Below are positions 50,501-57,199 of a DNA stretch of 64,000 bases, in pieces. Position 1 is the first letter of the stretch. The number at the start of each line of letters is the position of its first letter. The notes beneath the pieces were generated by a model. That model searched no databases and was not told the DNA's origin. It saw only the letters and a program-made list of their open reading frames with translations. The DNA is from Streptomyces sp. HUAS CB01. GTDB taxonomy: Bacteria; Actinomycetota; Actinomycetes; Streptomycetales; Streptomycetaceae. The DNA lies in assembly GCF_030406905.1 (NCBI RefSeq), contig NZ_CP129137.1:7471501-7535500 (forward strand), given 5' to 3'. The translations under genes were made by a program, and so were the position numbers.

Positions 50501-50622
50501 TGCTGTGCCGCCGAACTCCACCCGGTCACCACACCCCGCGCGTTCACCACGACCTTGGCCCAGCCCTGCGCCGCGGCCTGCTCGCGCCCGTCACTGCGCC
50601 GGGTGACGCCGCTTGTGCCCAT
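47521..50622 (-). CDS. PAS-PAS-GAF-SpoIIE-HATPase regulatory protein, phosphatase probably inactive
   Basis: 1033 residues. PAS at about 20-120, second PAS at about 145-270 (LFSRSPVGLFVVDTELRLIRIN), GAF at about 275-450. The PP2C/SpoIIE domain starts near 455 with GGDWVDVVPLSGARVALVAGSVPGRG. The motif normally G-D-V-x-G-H-G reads GSVPGRG, and Y-T-D-G-L reads YTPGL, so two metal-binding aspartates are missing. A repeat-rich insert of about 200 residues lies inside this domain. The HATPase (about 890-1033) has an intact N box (ELIASELVTNAIRYA) and GGRGLLLV. It is likely an anti-sigma-type kinase with a sensory or scaffolding PP2C fold. Confidence 0.9.
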   Translation of the reverse strand: MGTSGVTRRSDGREQAAAQGWAKVVVNARGVVTGWSSAAQQLLGYPAHQVLGRPAVELLAGAHETAAHGAAPASGARPSPAGAPEASGTEAGTDVGSALLRHRDGGLLACRVGIRPRAAGGPNTAWEVLLGPATAGPAPETELDKALLEALFSRSPVGLFVVDTELRLIRINPAAEGMQGLAVEEALGKRPGEAWPEFSAELAERVMGQVLRTGRPVIGWEKHGRPPGDPDHEHVYSSSSFRLEDAAGRVLGVADAAIDVTERQRAQERLMLLAEGGARIGTSLEVMRTAQELAEVAVPRFADSMAVEVLEEVLAGEELFPGPVRPGAVLRRAASLASSPAEPAGVYADGEISTFPPAAPSLDALTDLRPRLVDSVEADSAWVLQDPVRGSRIIEDKIHSLMVVPLVTQDRVLGLATFYRWGAQGPFRDDDLTLATELAGRTAVCLDNTRRYLRERNSLMAVQRSLLPGELPHHHGVEVAHEYVHAGAGGDWVDVVPLSGARVALVAGSVPGRGVATAAAMGRLRAAVHTLSDLDLEPEELLARMDDLVRRLDGRDGPEDPLGGRRSDGSEEHAIPAALAAGAPATGEEAGCTCLYLIYDPISQRCAMASAGHPAPAVAHPDGTVRFLDVPAGAPLGRPGPPFRGTEVDLPENAVLVLYTPGLLQARGGATPEAAEGTPGAGASGERVHGEEEPAAGASEEAQQAQQAEQAQQAEQAEQADERGRSGEQGYGEDGSTRRRTEQAHGDSGERAPGTQTPAAQAPGRADGPGHGVSATATAEQADGHDGSPTGTAGQADDGRPSEGVAPGADALPAEAEAPGPAHGSGGNAGEGGNAGEGGNAGEGGDDGNAGEGGVAAGDGREAARARLLGALARAPGSVRETCRMLLEALVPAHPRQDAALLVARTHALGPGRVACWDLPSDPAVVSTARSLVTRQLSAWALDEAAFATELIASELVTNAIRYARAPVRLRLIRDHVLTCEVSDGSSTSPRLRHARTTDEGGRGLLLVAQCSERWGTRYTEDGKTIWAEQNVT
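48070..48560 (-). repeat. Coding repeats inside the SpoIIE-like gene
   Basis: Two low-complexity blocks. Near 48060-48150, repeats of N-A-G-E-G-G (18 bases each) encode four copies. Near 48465-48525, repeats of Q-A-E-Q-A-Q and E-Q-A appear. Both fall in the insert within the PP2C domain. Confidence 0.8.
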
Positions 50623-50878
50623 CGCAACCAGCCTCGCCTGAGTCGAAGGCCCGTCCGCTCCCGGTCTCTCGTCCCAGTCTCCTCCACGAAGGGGACGTCA
50701 CCACTGGGGACGGGGCGGTCACACCGCGGCGCCGCGCGGGGGCCGGAAGCCGCCGCCGGACCGGTTCGCCGCCCCGGCCGACGGCCCCGCCCGGAGGCGT
50801 TCCCGTCCCGCGCCGGGCCGGGCCGGCACCGACCGGAAGAGACGATTCCGGGGGTGTTGTCGTGGGCACGTAGGAAGG
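50623..50878. other. Divergent spacer, SpoIIE-like gene / MHS transporter
   Basis: No gene. GTAGGAAGG directly before 50879 serves as the ribosome site of the transporter. No promoter boxes are obvious. Confidence 0.45.
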
Positions 50879-52192
50879 ATGACCGAACCCGCCCTGCGGC
50901 ATCCCGCGCCGCCGCCGCCGCCGCCCGCCCGCTCCCGCCGTGCCCTGCTCGCGGGATCCGTCGGCAATTTCGTCGAGTGGTACGAGTTCGGCGTCTACGG
51001 CTACTTCGCCACCGTGATCGCCGCCAACTTCTTCACACCCGAGGGCGGCAGCGACGTCGAGGCCCTCGTCAAGACGTACGCCTCCTTCGCGCTGGCGTTC
51101 TTCTTCCGGCCGATCGGGGCCGTGCTCTTCGGCCGGCTCGGCGACCGCATCGGCAGGCGCCCCACACTGATCCTGGTCATCGGTCTGATGACGCTGGCCA
51201 CCACGCTGATCGGTCTCCTGCCGACCTACGCCACCGCCGGTGCGGCGGCCCCCTGGCTGCTGACCCTGCTGCGGGTCGTCCAGGGCCTGTCCGCGGGCGG
51301 TGAGTTCGGCGGGGCCGTATCCCTGATGACGGAGTTCGCCCCGCCCGGCAGGCGGGGCCTGTACGGCTCCTGGCAGTCCTTCACCGTCGCCCTCGGCCTG
51401 CTCGGCGGCGCCGGTGCGGCCGCCCTGCTCGCCACCGTGCTCTCCGACGCGGCCCTGAACGACTGGGGCTGGCGGGTCCCGTTCCTGCTGACCCTCCCGC
51501 TCGGCCTCGTCGCCCTCTGGCTGAGGCTGCGGCTGGAGGAGACGCCCAGCTTCCGCGGCGCGGAGGCGGACGCCGCCGGAACGCCCCCGCCGTCCCGGGG
51601 CGAAGTGGCGCGCGCGATTGTGCTGGGCGCCGGGCGGATCATGGGCTGGGCGGCGGCCGGGTACACGTTCCTCGTCGTCCTCCCCTCCTACCTGCAGTCC
51701 ACCCTCGGTGCCTCGTTCCGCGAGGCGCTGGTCGCCACCGTCCTCGCGAATCTCGGCTTCGCCGCCTCGATCATCCCCGCGGGGCTCCTCAGCGACCGCT
51801 TCGGCCGCCGGGCCGTGATGCTCACCGGCGCGGGCCTCGTCGTCCTGCTGGCCCTGCCGCTGGTCGACCTCCTGCAGGACCCGGGCGCCTCGACCGCCGC
51901 GAAGGGCGGGGCGGTGCTGGTCGCGGGAGCCGTCGTCGGGCTCATGGCCGGCCCCGGTCCGGCGATGCTGGCGGAGATGTTCCCGACCAGGGTCCGCTGC
52001 ACCGGACTGGGCGTGGCCTATGCCTTGTCCAACGCGGTGTTCTCCGGATGCGCCGGGCTCGTCATCACCGAACTCGTCAAACGCACCGGCGACGCCGACA
52101 TCCCCGCTTACTACGCGGCGGGCGCGTGCGCCGTCAGCGTCCTCGCCCTGCTCACCCTGCGCGGCGACGACCACCGGCGGCCGCTGCGATGA
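50879..52192 (+). CDS. MFS transporter, metabolite:H+ symporter (MHS) family
   Basis: 437 residues with twelve predicted helices. MHS hallmarks: GSVGNFVEWYEFGVYGYFATVIA at the first helix, FFRPIGAVLFGRLGDRIGRRPTL at the helix 2-3 loop, and LRVVQGLSAGGEFGGAVSLMTEFAPPGRRGLYGSW. Helix 11 region LAEMFPTRVRCTGLGVAYALSNAVFSG. Such carriers import organic acids, proline or betaine with protons; the substrate is not predictable. The stop overlaps the anmK start by four bases, so the transporter may supply or be co-regulated with wall-sugar recycling. Confidence 0.92.
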   Translation: MTEPALRHPAPPPPPPARSRRALLAGSVGNFVEWYEFGVYGYFATVIAANFFTPEGGSDVEALVKTYASFALAFFFRPIGAVLFGRLGDRIGRRPTLILVIGLMTLATTLIGLLPTYATAGAAAPWLLTLLRVVQGLSAGGEFGGAVSLMTEFAPPGRRGLYGSWQSFTVALGLLGGAGAAALLATVLSDAALNDWGWRVPFLLTLPLGLVALWLRLRLEETPSFRGAEADAAGTPPPSRGEVARAIVLGAGRIMGWAAAGYTFLVVLPSYLQSTLGASFREALVATVLANLGFAASIIPAGLLSDRFGRRAVMLTGAGLVVLLALPLVDLLQDPGASTAAKGGAVLVAGAVVGLMAGPGPAMLAEMFPTRVRCTGLGVAYALSNAVFSGCAGLVITELVKRTGDADIPAYYAAGACAVSVLALLTLRGDDHRRPLR

Positions 52193-53418
52193 GGGTCGTC
52201 GGACTGATGTCGGGCACGTCGTACGACGCGATCGACGCGGCCGCCGCCGATCTCACGGTCGAGGACGGCGCCCTGGTCCTCGCCCCGCTGGGCATGGTGA
52301 GCGAGCCGTACGGCGACGAGGTGCGGGCACTGCTCGCCGGAGCCCTGCCGCCGTCCGCGACGACCCTGGCGGACGTGTGCCGGCTGGACACGCTCGTCGG
52401 GCGGGCCTTCGCGGACGTCGCCGTACGCGCCGACCGCGAACTCTGCGGCGGGACCGCGGAACTGTTCGCCTCCCACGGGCAGACCGTCTTCCACTGGGCG
52501 GAGGACGGCCGGGTGCACGGCACGCTGCAGATCGGCGAACCGGCGTGGATCGCCGAAGCCACCGGCCGGCCCGTCGTGTCCGGCTTCCGGACCCGGGACG
52601 TCGCCGCCGGTGGCCAGGGCGCCCCGCTGGTGAGCCTCGTCGACCTCATGTGGCTGCGCGGGCGGCCCGGCGTGCCCGCCGCACTGAACATCGGCGGCAT
52701 CGCGAACGTGACCGTCCTGCCCGGCGGCGGACCGCCGGTCGCGTTCGACACCGGGCCCGGCAACGCGCTCATCGACGCCGCGGTCCACGAGCTGACGCAC
52801 GGGCGGCTCGCCTACGACGCCGACGGGGCGCTCGCGGGCGCCGGCCGCGTCCACGAGCCCCTGCTGCTCAGCCTGCTCGACGAGCCGTACTACCGCAGGC
52901 CCGCCCCCAGGACCACCGGCAAGGAGCTCTTCCACCGCGGCTACCTGCACTCCGCGCTGGAGGGCTTCGGCGGGCTCGCGGTCGAGGACGTCGTCGCGAC
53001 CGTGACCCGGCTGACCGCGCGGACCGTCGCCGGCGCCGTCCGGCCGCTGGGCGCGACCGAGCTGATCGTCTCCGGCGGAGGCACCCGCAATCCCGTGCTG
53101 GCGGCGATGCTCCGGGACGAGCTGACGGGAATCACCCTGCGGACGTCGGACGAACTCGGCCTGCCCTCGTCCGCCAAGGAGGCGTGCGCCTTCGCCGTCC
53201 TCGGCTGGCTCACCCTGCACGGCCTGCCCGGCAACGCGCCGTCCTGCACCGGGGCCCTCGGGGCCCGGGTCCTCGGTTCGATCACCCCGGGGAGCCGCCC
53301 CCTCCGGCTGCCCCGGACACCCGCCGAGGCGCCCGTCTCGCTGGTGGTGCGGGCGGAGCCGGCCCGCGATGACGGACCGCCCGGGAAGCACGTGAGCGCG
53401 TTCCCGGCGGCCGATTAG
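52189..53418 (+). CDS. anmK: Anhydro-N-acetylmuramic acid kinase
   Basis: 409 residues from ATG 52189 overlapping the transporter stop. The family start is VVGLMSGTSYDAIDAA (usual form G-T-S-x-D-G-x-D; here A replaces G). It continues with FASHGQTVFHW near 93, LQIGEPAWIAEATGRPVVSGFRTRDVAAGGQGAPLVSLVD near 117-150, NIGGIANVTVLPGG near 166 and FDTGPGNALID near 186. LIVSGGGTRNPVL near 290 is the phosphate-binding element. It phosphorylates 1,6-anhydroMurNAc during recycling of peptidoglycan. The last 45 residues are an extra Pro/Arg-rich tail. Confidence 0.95.
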   Translation: MRVVGLMSGTSYDAIDAAAADLTVEDGALVLAPLGMVSEPYGDEVRALLAGALPPSATTLADVCRLDTLVGRAFADVAVRADRELCGGTAELFASHGQTVFHWAEDGRVHGTLQIGEPAWIAEATGRPVVSGFRTRDVAAGGQGAPLVSLVDLMWLRGRPGVPAALNIGGIANVTVLPGGGPPVAFDTGPGNALIDAAVHELTHGRLAYDADGALAGAGRVHEPLLLSLLDEPYYRRPAPRTTGKELFHRGYLHSALEGFGGLAVEDVVATVTRLTARTVAGAVRPLGATELIVSGGGTRNPVLAAMLRDELTGITLRTSDELGLPSSAKEACAFAVLGWLTLHGLPGNAPSCTGALGARVLGSITPGSRPLRLPRTPAEAPVSLVVRAEPARDDGPPGKHVSAFPAAD

Positions 53419-53526
53419 CGGCAACCGCGTGCGTGCACTGGCCCGGGCCGCCGGCTGGTGGAAAGCTGGCGGCCCACAGACTGTCGCCGCTCACCGACGG
53501 GTGGAGGCCCGACGGGTGGAGGCCCC

Positions 53527-54036
53527 ATGACTCTCCGACGACTGGTCGTGCTCAGGCATGCGAAGTCCGCCCGGCCGCCGGGCGTGGCCGACGCGGAACG
53601 GCCACTGGCCGAGCGCGGGCTGCGCGACGCGCCGGCAGCGGGCCGCTGGCTGAGGGACGCCGACTGCGTCCCGGACCTGGTGCTGTGCTCACCCGCCGTC
53701 CGGGCCCGCGAGACCTGGGACCTCGCCGCCGGGGAGCTCCCCACCGGCCCCCGGACCCGCCATGACCCGCGGCTCTACGGCGCGGACGCCGAGGATCTGC
53801 TCGCCGTCGTGCGGGAAACCCCGGACGACGTGGCCACGTTGCTGGTCGTCGGCCACAACCCCGCCCTCGAGGAGTTCGTGCTGCTGCTCGCGTCGGAAGG
53901 GCTCGGCGACACCCTCCAGCGCGTCGAGGAGAAGTTCCCGACCTCGGCCATCGCGGTGCTCACCCAGCAGAAGGCGTGGCCCGAGGCGGCCCCGGGGGGC
54001 TCCCTGCTCACCGACGTCGCCGTGCCGCGCGGGTGA
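53527..54036 (+). CDS. SixA-like histidine phosphatase
   Basis: 169 residues from ATG 53527 with GGTGGAGG upstream. Phosphoglycerate-mutase-like fold: catalytic R-H in LVVLRHAKSARPP near residue 7, ADAERPLAERGLRDAPAAGRWL, CSPAVRARETWDLAAG near 58, second catalytic His in LLVVGHNPALEEFVLLLA near 105. SixA-type enzymes dephosphorylate phosphohistidine proteins; small actinobacterial homologues are of unknown target. Followed by a block of tandem repeats. Confidence 0.92.
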   Translation: MTLRRLVVLRHAKSARPPGVADAERPLAERGLRDAPAAGRWLRDADCVPDLVLCSPAVRARETWDLAAGELPTGPRTRHDPRLYGADAEDLLAVVRETPDDVATLLVVGHNPALEEFVLLLASEGLGDTLQRVEEKFPTSAIAVLTQQKAWPEAAPGGSLLTDVAVPRG

Positions 54037-54069
54037 CCCGCCGCGGCGCGGAGGTCCGACCGCGGCGAG

Positions 54070-54262
54070 GGTGACCGGCTCGGTGCGGGTGTCGGGCCTC
54101 GGTGCGGGTGACCGGCTCGGTGCGGGTGACCGGCTCGGTACGGGTGTCGGGCCTCGGTGCGGGTGACCGGCTCGGTACGGGTGTCGGGCCTCGGTGCGGG
54201 TGACCGGCTCGGTACGGCAGTCGGGCCTTGGTACGGGTGTCGGGCCTCGGTCCGGATGGCTG
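54070..54262. repeat. 18-19-bp tandem repeat array, about ten units
   Basis: Alternating units GTGACCGGCTCGGTGCGG and GTGTCGGGCCTCGGTGCGG, with G/A variation (GCGG or ACGG), run without interruption for about 190 bases, then fade. They lie in the 367-base spacer 54037-54403, between the convergent ends of the SixA-like and the minus-strand membrane protein genes. Not coding on either strand. Confidence 0.85.
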
Positions 54263-54403
54263 ACTGCGGCGCGGGTGGGCGACCCCGGTACGGGTCACCG
54301 ACCGCGGCACACGCGCCGCGCGTCCGCTCGGAGCCCTGCGGCGGCGGCCGAGAAGGCGGCTCCGGGAGACGCCGCCGGCAACCGTGCCGGCCGCCGCCGG
54401 CCG

Positions 54404-55261
54404 CTACGGCCGCTCGAACGCCTGGAGCACCCCGCCGACGCAGAAGCAGACGGCGCCGGTGAGCGTTCCCCAGTCGGCGATGTCCGTGTTCACCAGGGCG
54501 CCGGTGGCGGGCACGGTGAAGTCCGCCAGGGCCGCGATCATGAACAGCGCGGAGCCGAGCTGGTTGACGGCGACGATCCACCAGCCGAGGTCGTGCGGCA
54601 GGACTCTCGGCGACCCGTGGCTGACCTCCATCAGGGCCAGCCGGCCGGAGACGAGGAAGAGCAGACAGCCGATCATGTCGGGGGCCCAGATCAGCCGGTT
54701 CGCCTGCTGGGCCGTCAGCCCGTGCAGGAACGAGTCCAGCAGGTTGACGCCGAACACCAGCGTGCCCGCGAACAGCAGGAACGTGCCGACCCAGTCGATC
54801 CGCATCGGTTCGTACCGCCACCAGCGCCAGCGGCCGGACTCCAGCGTCCCGGCCGTACTCCCGGGCCGCGGCGCGTTGATCGCCTGGAGCAGCGAGGCAT
54901 AGGCGCCGCCGGTGAAGAACAGACCTCCCACGAAGTACACCGACGCGCTCGTCGTCGCACTCGTGGAACGGAGGGCGAGCGCCGCGCCCAGCGCGAAGAG
55001 CGCACCGCCGATGACGAAGGACAGCGAGGCGATGAGGTTCAGCCGGCCCAGCCGGACCAGAGTCGCCCGGTCCGCCCGCTGCGGGACCGGCTCGCCGCGC
55101 TCGGCGGCCCTGACACCGAGCGTCCCGCGTCTGCGCGCCGCGCGCGACTCCCACACCGCGAGACCGCCTTCGGCGAGACGCCAGGTGAGGCGGGTCGTGA
55201 ACGGTCCGGCGCCTTCCGCCCGTGCCTCGAGGTGTCCCACACGGGCCAGCGTACTGATCAT
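54404..55261 (-). CDS. YrhK-like integral membrane protein
   Basis: 285 residues from ATG 55261. The first 85 residues are soluble (RLTWRLAEGGLAVWESRAARRRG). Then about six to seven membrane helices: RLNLIASLSFVIGGALFALG, ASVYFVGGLFFTGGAYASLLQAIN, IDWVGTFLLFAGTLVFGVN, MIGCLLFLVSGRLALME, HDLGWWIVAVNQLGSALFMIAAL, WGTLTGAVCFCVGGVLQAFE. The paired helices with G-x-x-x-F patterns and bent N-x-x-G turns recall the YrhK domain. The function is unknown. The upstream open frame continues beyond ATG 55261, but its composition there is shadow-like. Confidence 0.8.
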   Translation of the reverse strand: MISTLARVGHLEARAEGAGPFTTRLTWRLAEGGLAVWESRAARRRGTLGVRAAERGEPVPQRADRATLVRLGRLNLIASLSFVIGGALFALGAALALRSTSATTSASVYFVGGLFFTGGAYASLLQAINAPRPGSTAGTLESGRWRWWRYEPMRIDWVGTFLLFAGTLVFGVNLLDSFLHGLTAQQANRLIWAPDMIGCLLFLVSGRLALMEVSHGSPRVLPHDLGWWIVAVNQLGSALFMIAALADFTVPATGALVNTDIADWGTLTGAVCFCVGGVLQAFERP

Positions 55262-55430
55262 TCCGCCCGGATCGTCCGAGCGTGCGACCGAGTGCTCGTG
55301 TCGTCGTGAAAGGTGCCCGGCGATCGGTCTTCCGTCCCTCAAATGCCCACGGGCGCCTGGATGTTCTTCCGCCCTTCGGCAGGAGACGTCGAGCTCGCCC
55401 GCACCGGTGGAGCGGATCGACCGGCAGGGA

Positions 55431-55522
55431 ACCTCGGCGACGGATCCGACGGGACCTCGGCGACGGACCCGGCGGGACCTCGGCGACGGACCCGGCGGGA
55501 CCTCGGCGACGGACCCGACGGG
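55431..55522. repeat. 23-bp tandem repeat, four copies
   Basis: ACCTCGGCGACGGACCCGGC-type units start at 55431, 55454, 55477 and 55500, exactly 23 bases apart, with only one or two differences. Non-coding by period. They occupy the 408-base divergent spacer 55262-55669. Confidence 0.88.
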
Positions 55523-55669
55523 GACCCGTCGGCGCACCCTCAGGGGGACCGCCCCGGCCGGGCGCGACACGCCGCGTGGCGCTCCCGGCCGGTACCGGGC
55601 ACGGTGGGACGGGCGGACCAGACTGTTCCGGGGCCGCCGGGCACGCGGCCCGGAACGGAGGCCACGGCG

Positions 55670-56359
55670 ATGAACTCTGCACCGCCGGACCCGGCGTGCG
55701 AACCCGACGCACGGCGGCTGACCCGCATCAATCTGCGGCCGATCGCCTCGCCGCTGCCGCTCGGCTTCTACACGGTCGCGATCGCCTCCGCCCTCGGCGC
55801 CTGTCTCCAGCTCGGCGCGTTCGCTCCCGCCGACCGCGGCGCGGTCGGCCTGACGATCGTCCCGGCCTTCGTCCTGCAACTCCTCGTCAGCGTCCTGGCG
55901 TTCGGCGCCCGGGACGTCCTCGCGGCCACCGTGATGGGCTGCTTCGCCGGTCACTGGCTCGCCAACTCCCTCGTCCTGGCGGCCACCCCGCCCGGCGGCA
56001 GCAGCGTCCTCGGTGTGCTGAACCTGGTCTTCGCCGTCTTCGCCGTCCTCATGGCCACCGTCATGGGCCCCCGCCGGGCCGTCTGGCTGGTCCTCGTCGC
56101 GGCCGTCCCCTGGTTCGTCCTCTCCGGCACACACGAGATCGTCCGGGCCGGCTGGCTCGGCGCCTGCGCCGGCGCGGCCGGGCTGGTGCTCGCGCTCGTC
56201 GCGCTCTACACGGCCTACGCGATGATGCTGGAGGAGCTCCGCGGCGAGGATGTCCTGCCCGTCGGCCGCCACGGCCAGGCCCACACCGCGGTCCGGGGAG
56301 ATCTGACCGACCAGCTCCGCGACATGGAGCGCCAGGCCGGCGTCCGCCGGACGCTGTGA
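55670..56359 (+). CDS. GPR1/FUN34/YaaH-like membrane protein
   Basis: 229 residues, with GGAGG before ATG 55670. Six membrane helices lie between about residues 30 and 185. The opening LRPIASPLPLGFYTVAIASALGACLQLGAF resembles the N-P-x-P-L-G-L motif and first helix of the GPR1/FUN34/YaaH family of acetate/succinate carriers. The family match is by motif only. A charged cytoplasmic tail ends the protein. It could transport a short organic acid, which would fit the propionate-type metabolism genes nearby. Confidence 0.68.
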   Translation: MNSAPPDPACEPDARRLTRINLRPIASPLPLGFYTVAIASALGACLQLGAFAPADRGAVGLTIVPAFVLQLLVSVLAFGARDVLAATVMGCFAGHWLANSLVLAATPPGGSSVLGVLNLVFAVFAVLMATVMGPRRAVWLVLVAAVPWFVLSGTHEIVRAGWLGACAGAAGLVLALVALYTAYAMMLEELRGEDVLPVGRHGQAHTAVRGDLTDQLRDMERQAGVRRTL

Positions 56360-56479
56360 GCGCGGTCCGTCTCCCGCGCCCCGGCCGGCGCCTCCCCCGA
56401 GCGGCCCAACCCCCGCGCTGCGCCCCGGCCGGACAGCGTACGGGCCCCTACGGTGTGCCCTCGGAAGGGCCGGTGATCC

Positions 56480-57025
56480 ATGGTGGTGTCGGGACAGCAG
56501 GGTCCGGGGACGACTCCCGAGGCGGCGGCGACCGCCGCGCGGGCGGGCGACACGGCGGCGGCGCGACTCAAGGAACGCATCTACGCGACCATCACGCTCA
56601 CCGCCGTCGTGGTCGCCCTCAGCGAGACGGCGCACCCCGAGCACCTGGAGTCCGCCCTCACCGTGGCCGTGACCGCGCTGGGGATCTGGCTCGCCACCCT
56701 CGTCGCCGACGAGCAGTCGCACCGGGCACTGACGGGGCGCGGGGCCACCGTGCAGGAGATCCGGGCGGCGCTGCACGTCTCCAGCCCGCTGCTGCTCACC
56801 GCGGCGGGACCGCTCGTGCTCATCGGGGTGTCGGCGCTGGGTGCGCTGGACCTGGGGACCGCGCTGCTGCTGAGCGCGGCGGTCGAGGTCGCCACCCTGT
56901 TCCTGTGGGGCTGGCGGACCGGCCTGCGGATGGGCAACGGCCCGCTCAGCGCCGTCCTCTCGGGAATCGTGGACACCGTCATCGGGGTGAGCGTCATCGC
57001 CGTGAAACTGCTCGCGGGCCATTGA
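56480..57025 (+). CDS. Conserved-looking integral membrane protein of unknown function
   Basis: 181 residues. A short soluble start (residues 1-32, AATAARAGDTAAARLKER) is followed by about five hydrophobic segments: IYATITLTAVVVALSE, ALTVAVTALGIWLATLVA, LLLTAAGPLVLIGVSALGAL, GTALLLSAAVEVATLFLWGW and LSGIVDTVIGVSVIAVKLL. The loop DEQSHRALTG separates halves. No family is recognised. It lies upstream of the mutase operon on the same strand but is separated by 174 bases. Confidence 0.8.
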   Translation: MVVSGQQGPGTTPEAAATAARAGDTAAARLKERIYATITLTAVVVALSETAHPEHLESALTVAVTALGIWLATLVADEQSHRALTGRGATVQEIRAALHVSSPLLLTAAGPLVLIGVSALGALDLGTALLLSAAVEVATLFLWGWRTGLRMGNGPLSAVLSGIVDTVIGVSVIAVKLLAGH

Positions 57026-57187
57026 GGCCGCATCGCACCGAATGTCCTCCGACGAGGCATCAGCAGCGGTCCGAGGGGGCACACACCGGACATCTCGCCC
57101 GTGTCCGGCGGTGAACGCGGCACTGAGTGCCAAATCAGCGAGCAAGGTCACAGCCGTCTCCTCTGCAGCTCATCCGTAACCCTGCCC

Positions 57188-57193
57188 TAGCAT
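57188..57193 (+). promoter_or_regulatory. Likely -10 box of a leaderless mutA transcript
   Basis: TAGCAT fits TANNNT and ends six bases before the ATG at 57200. There is no Shine-Dalgarno sequence. A matching -35 element is not obvious. Confidence 0.45.
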
Positions 57194-57199
57194 CCGAGC

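Noticed and set aside
55282..57114. A 610-codon plus-strand frame overlapping two membrane protein genes
   Set aside because: It is out of frame with the hydrophobic coding frames, is Arg/Pro-rich, and starts inside the 23-bp repeat region.
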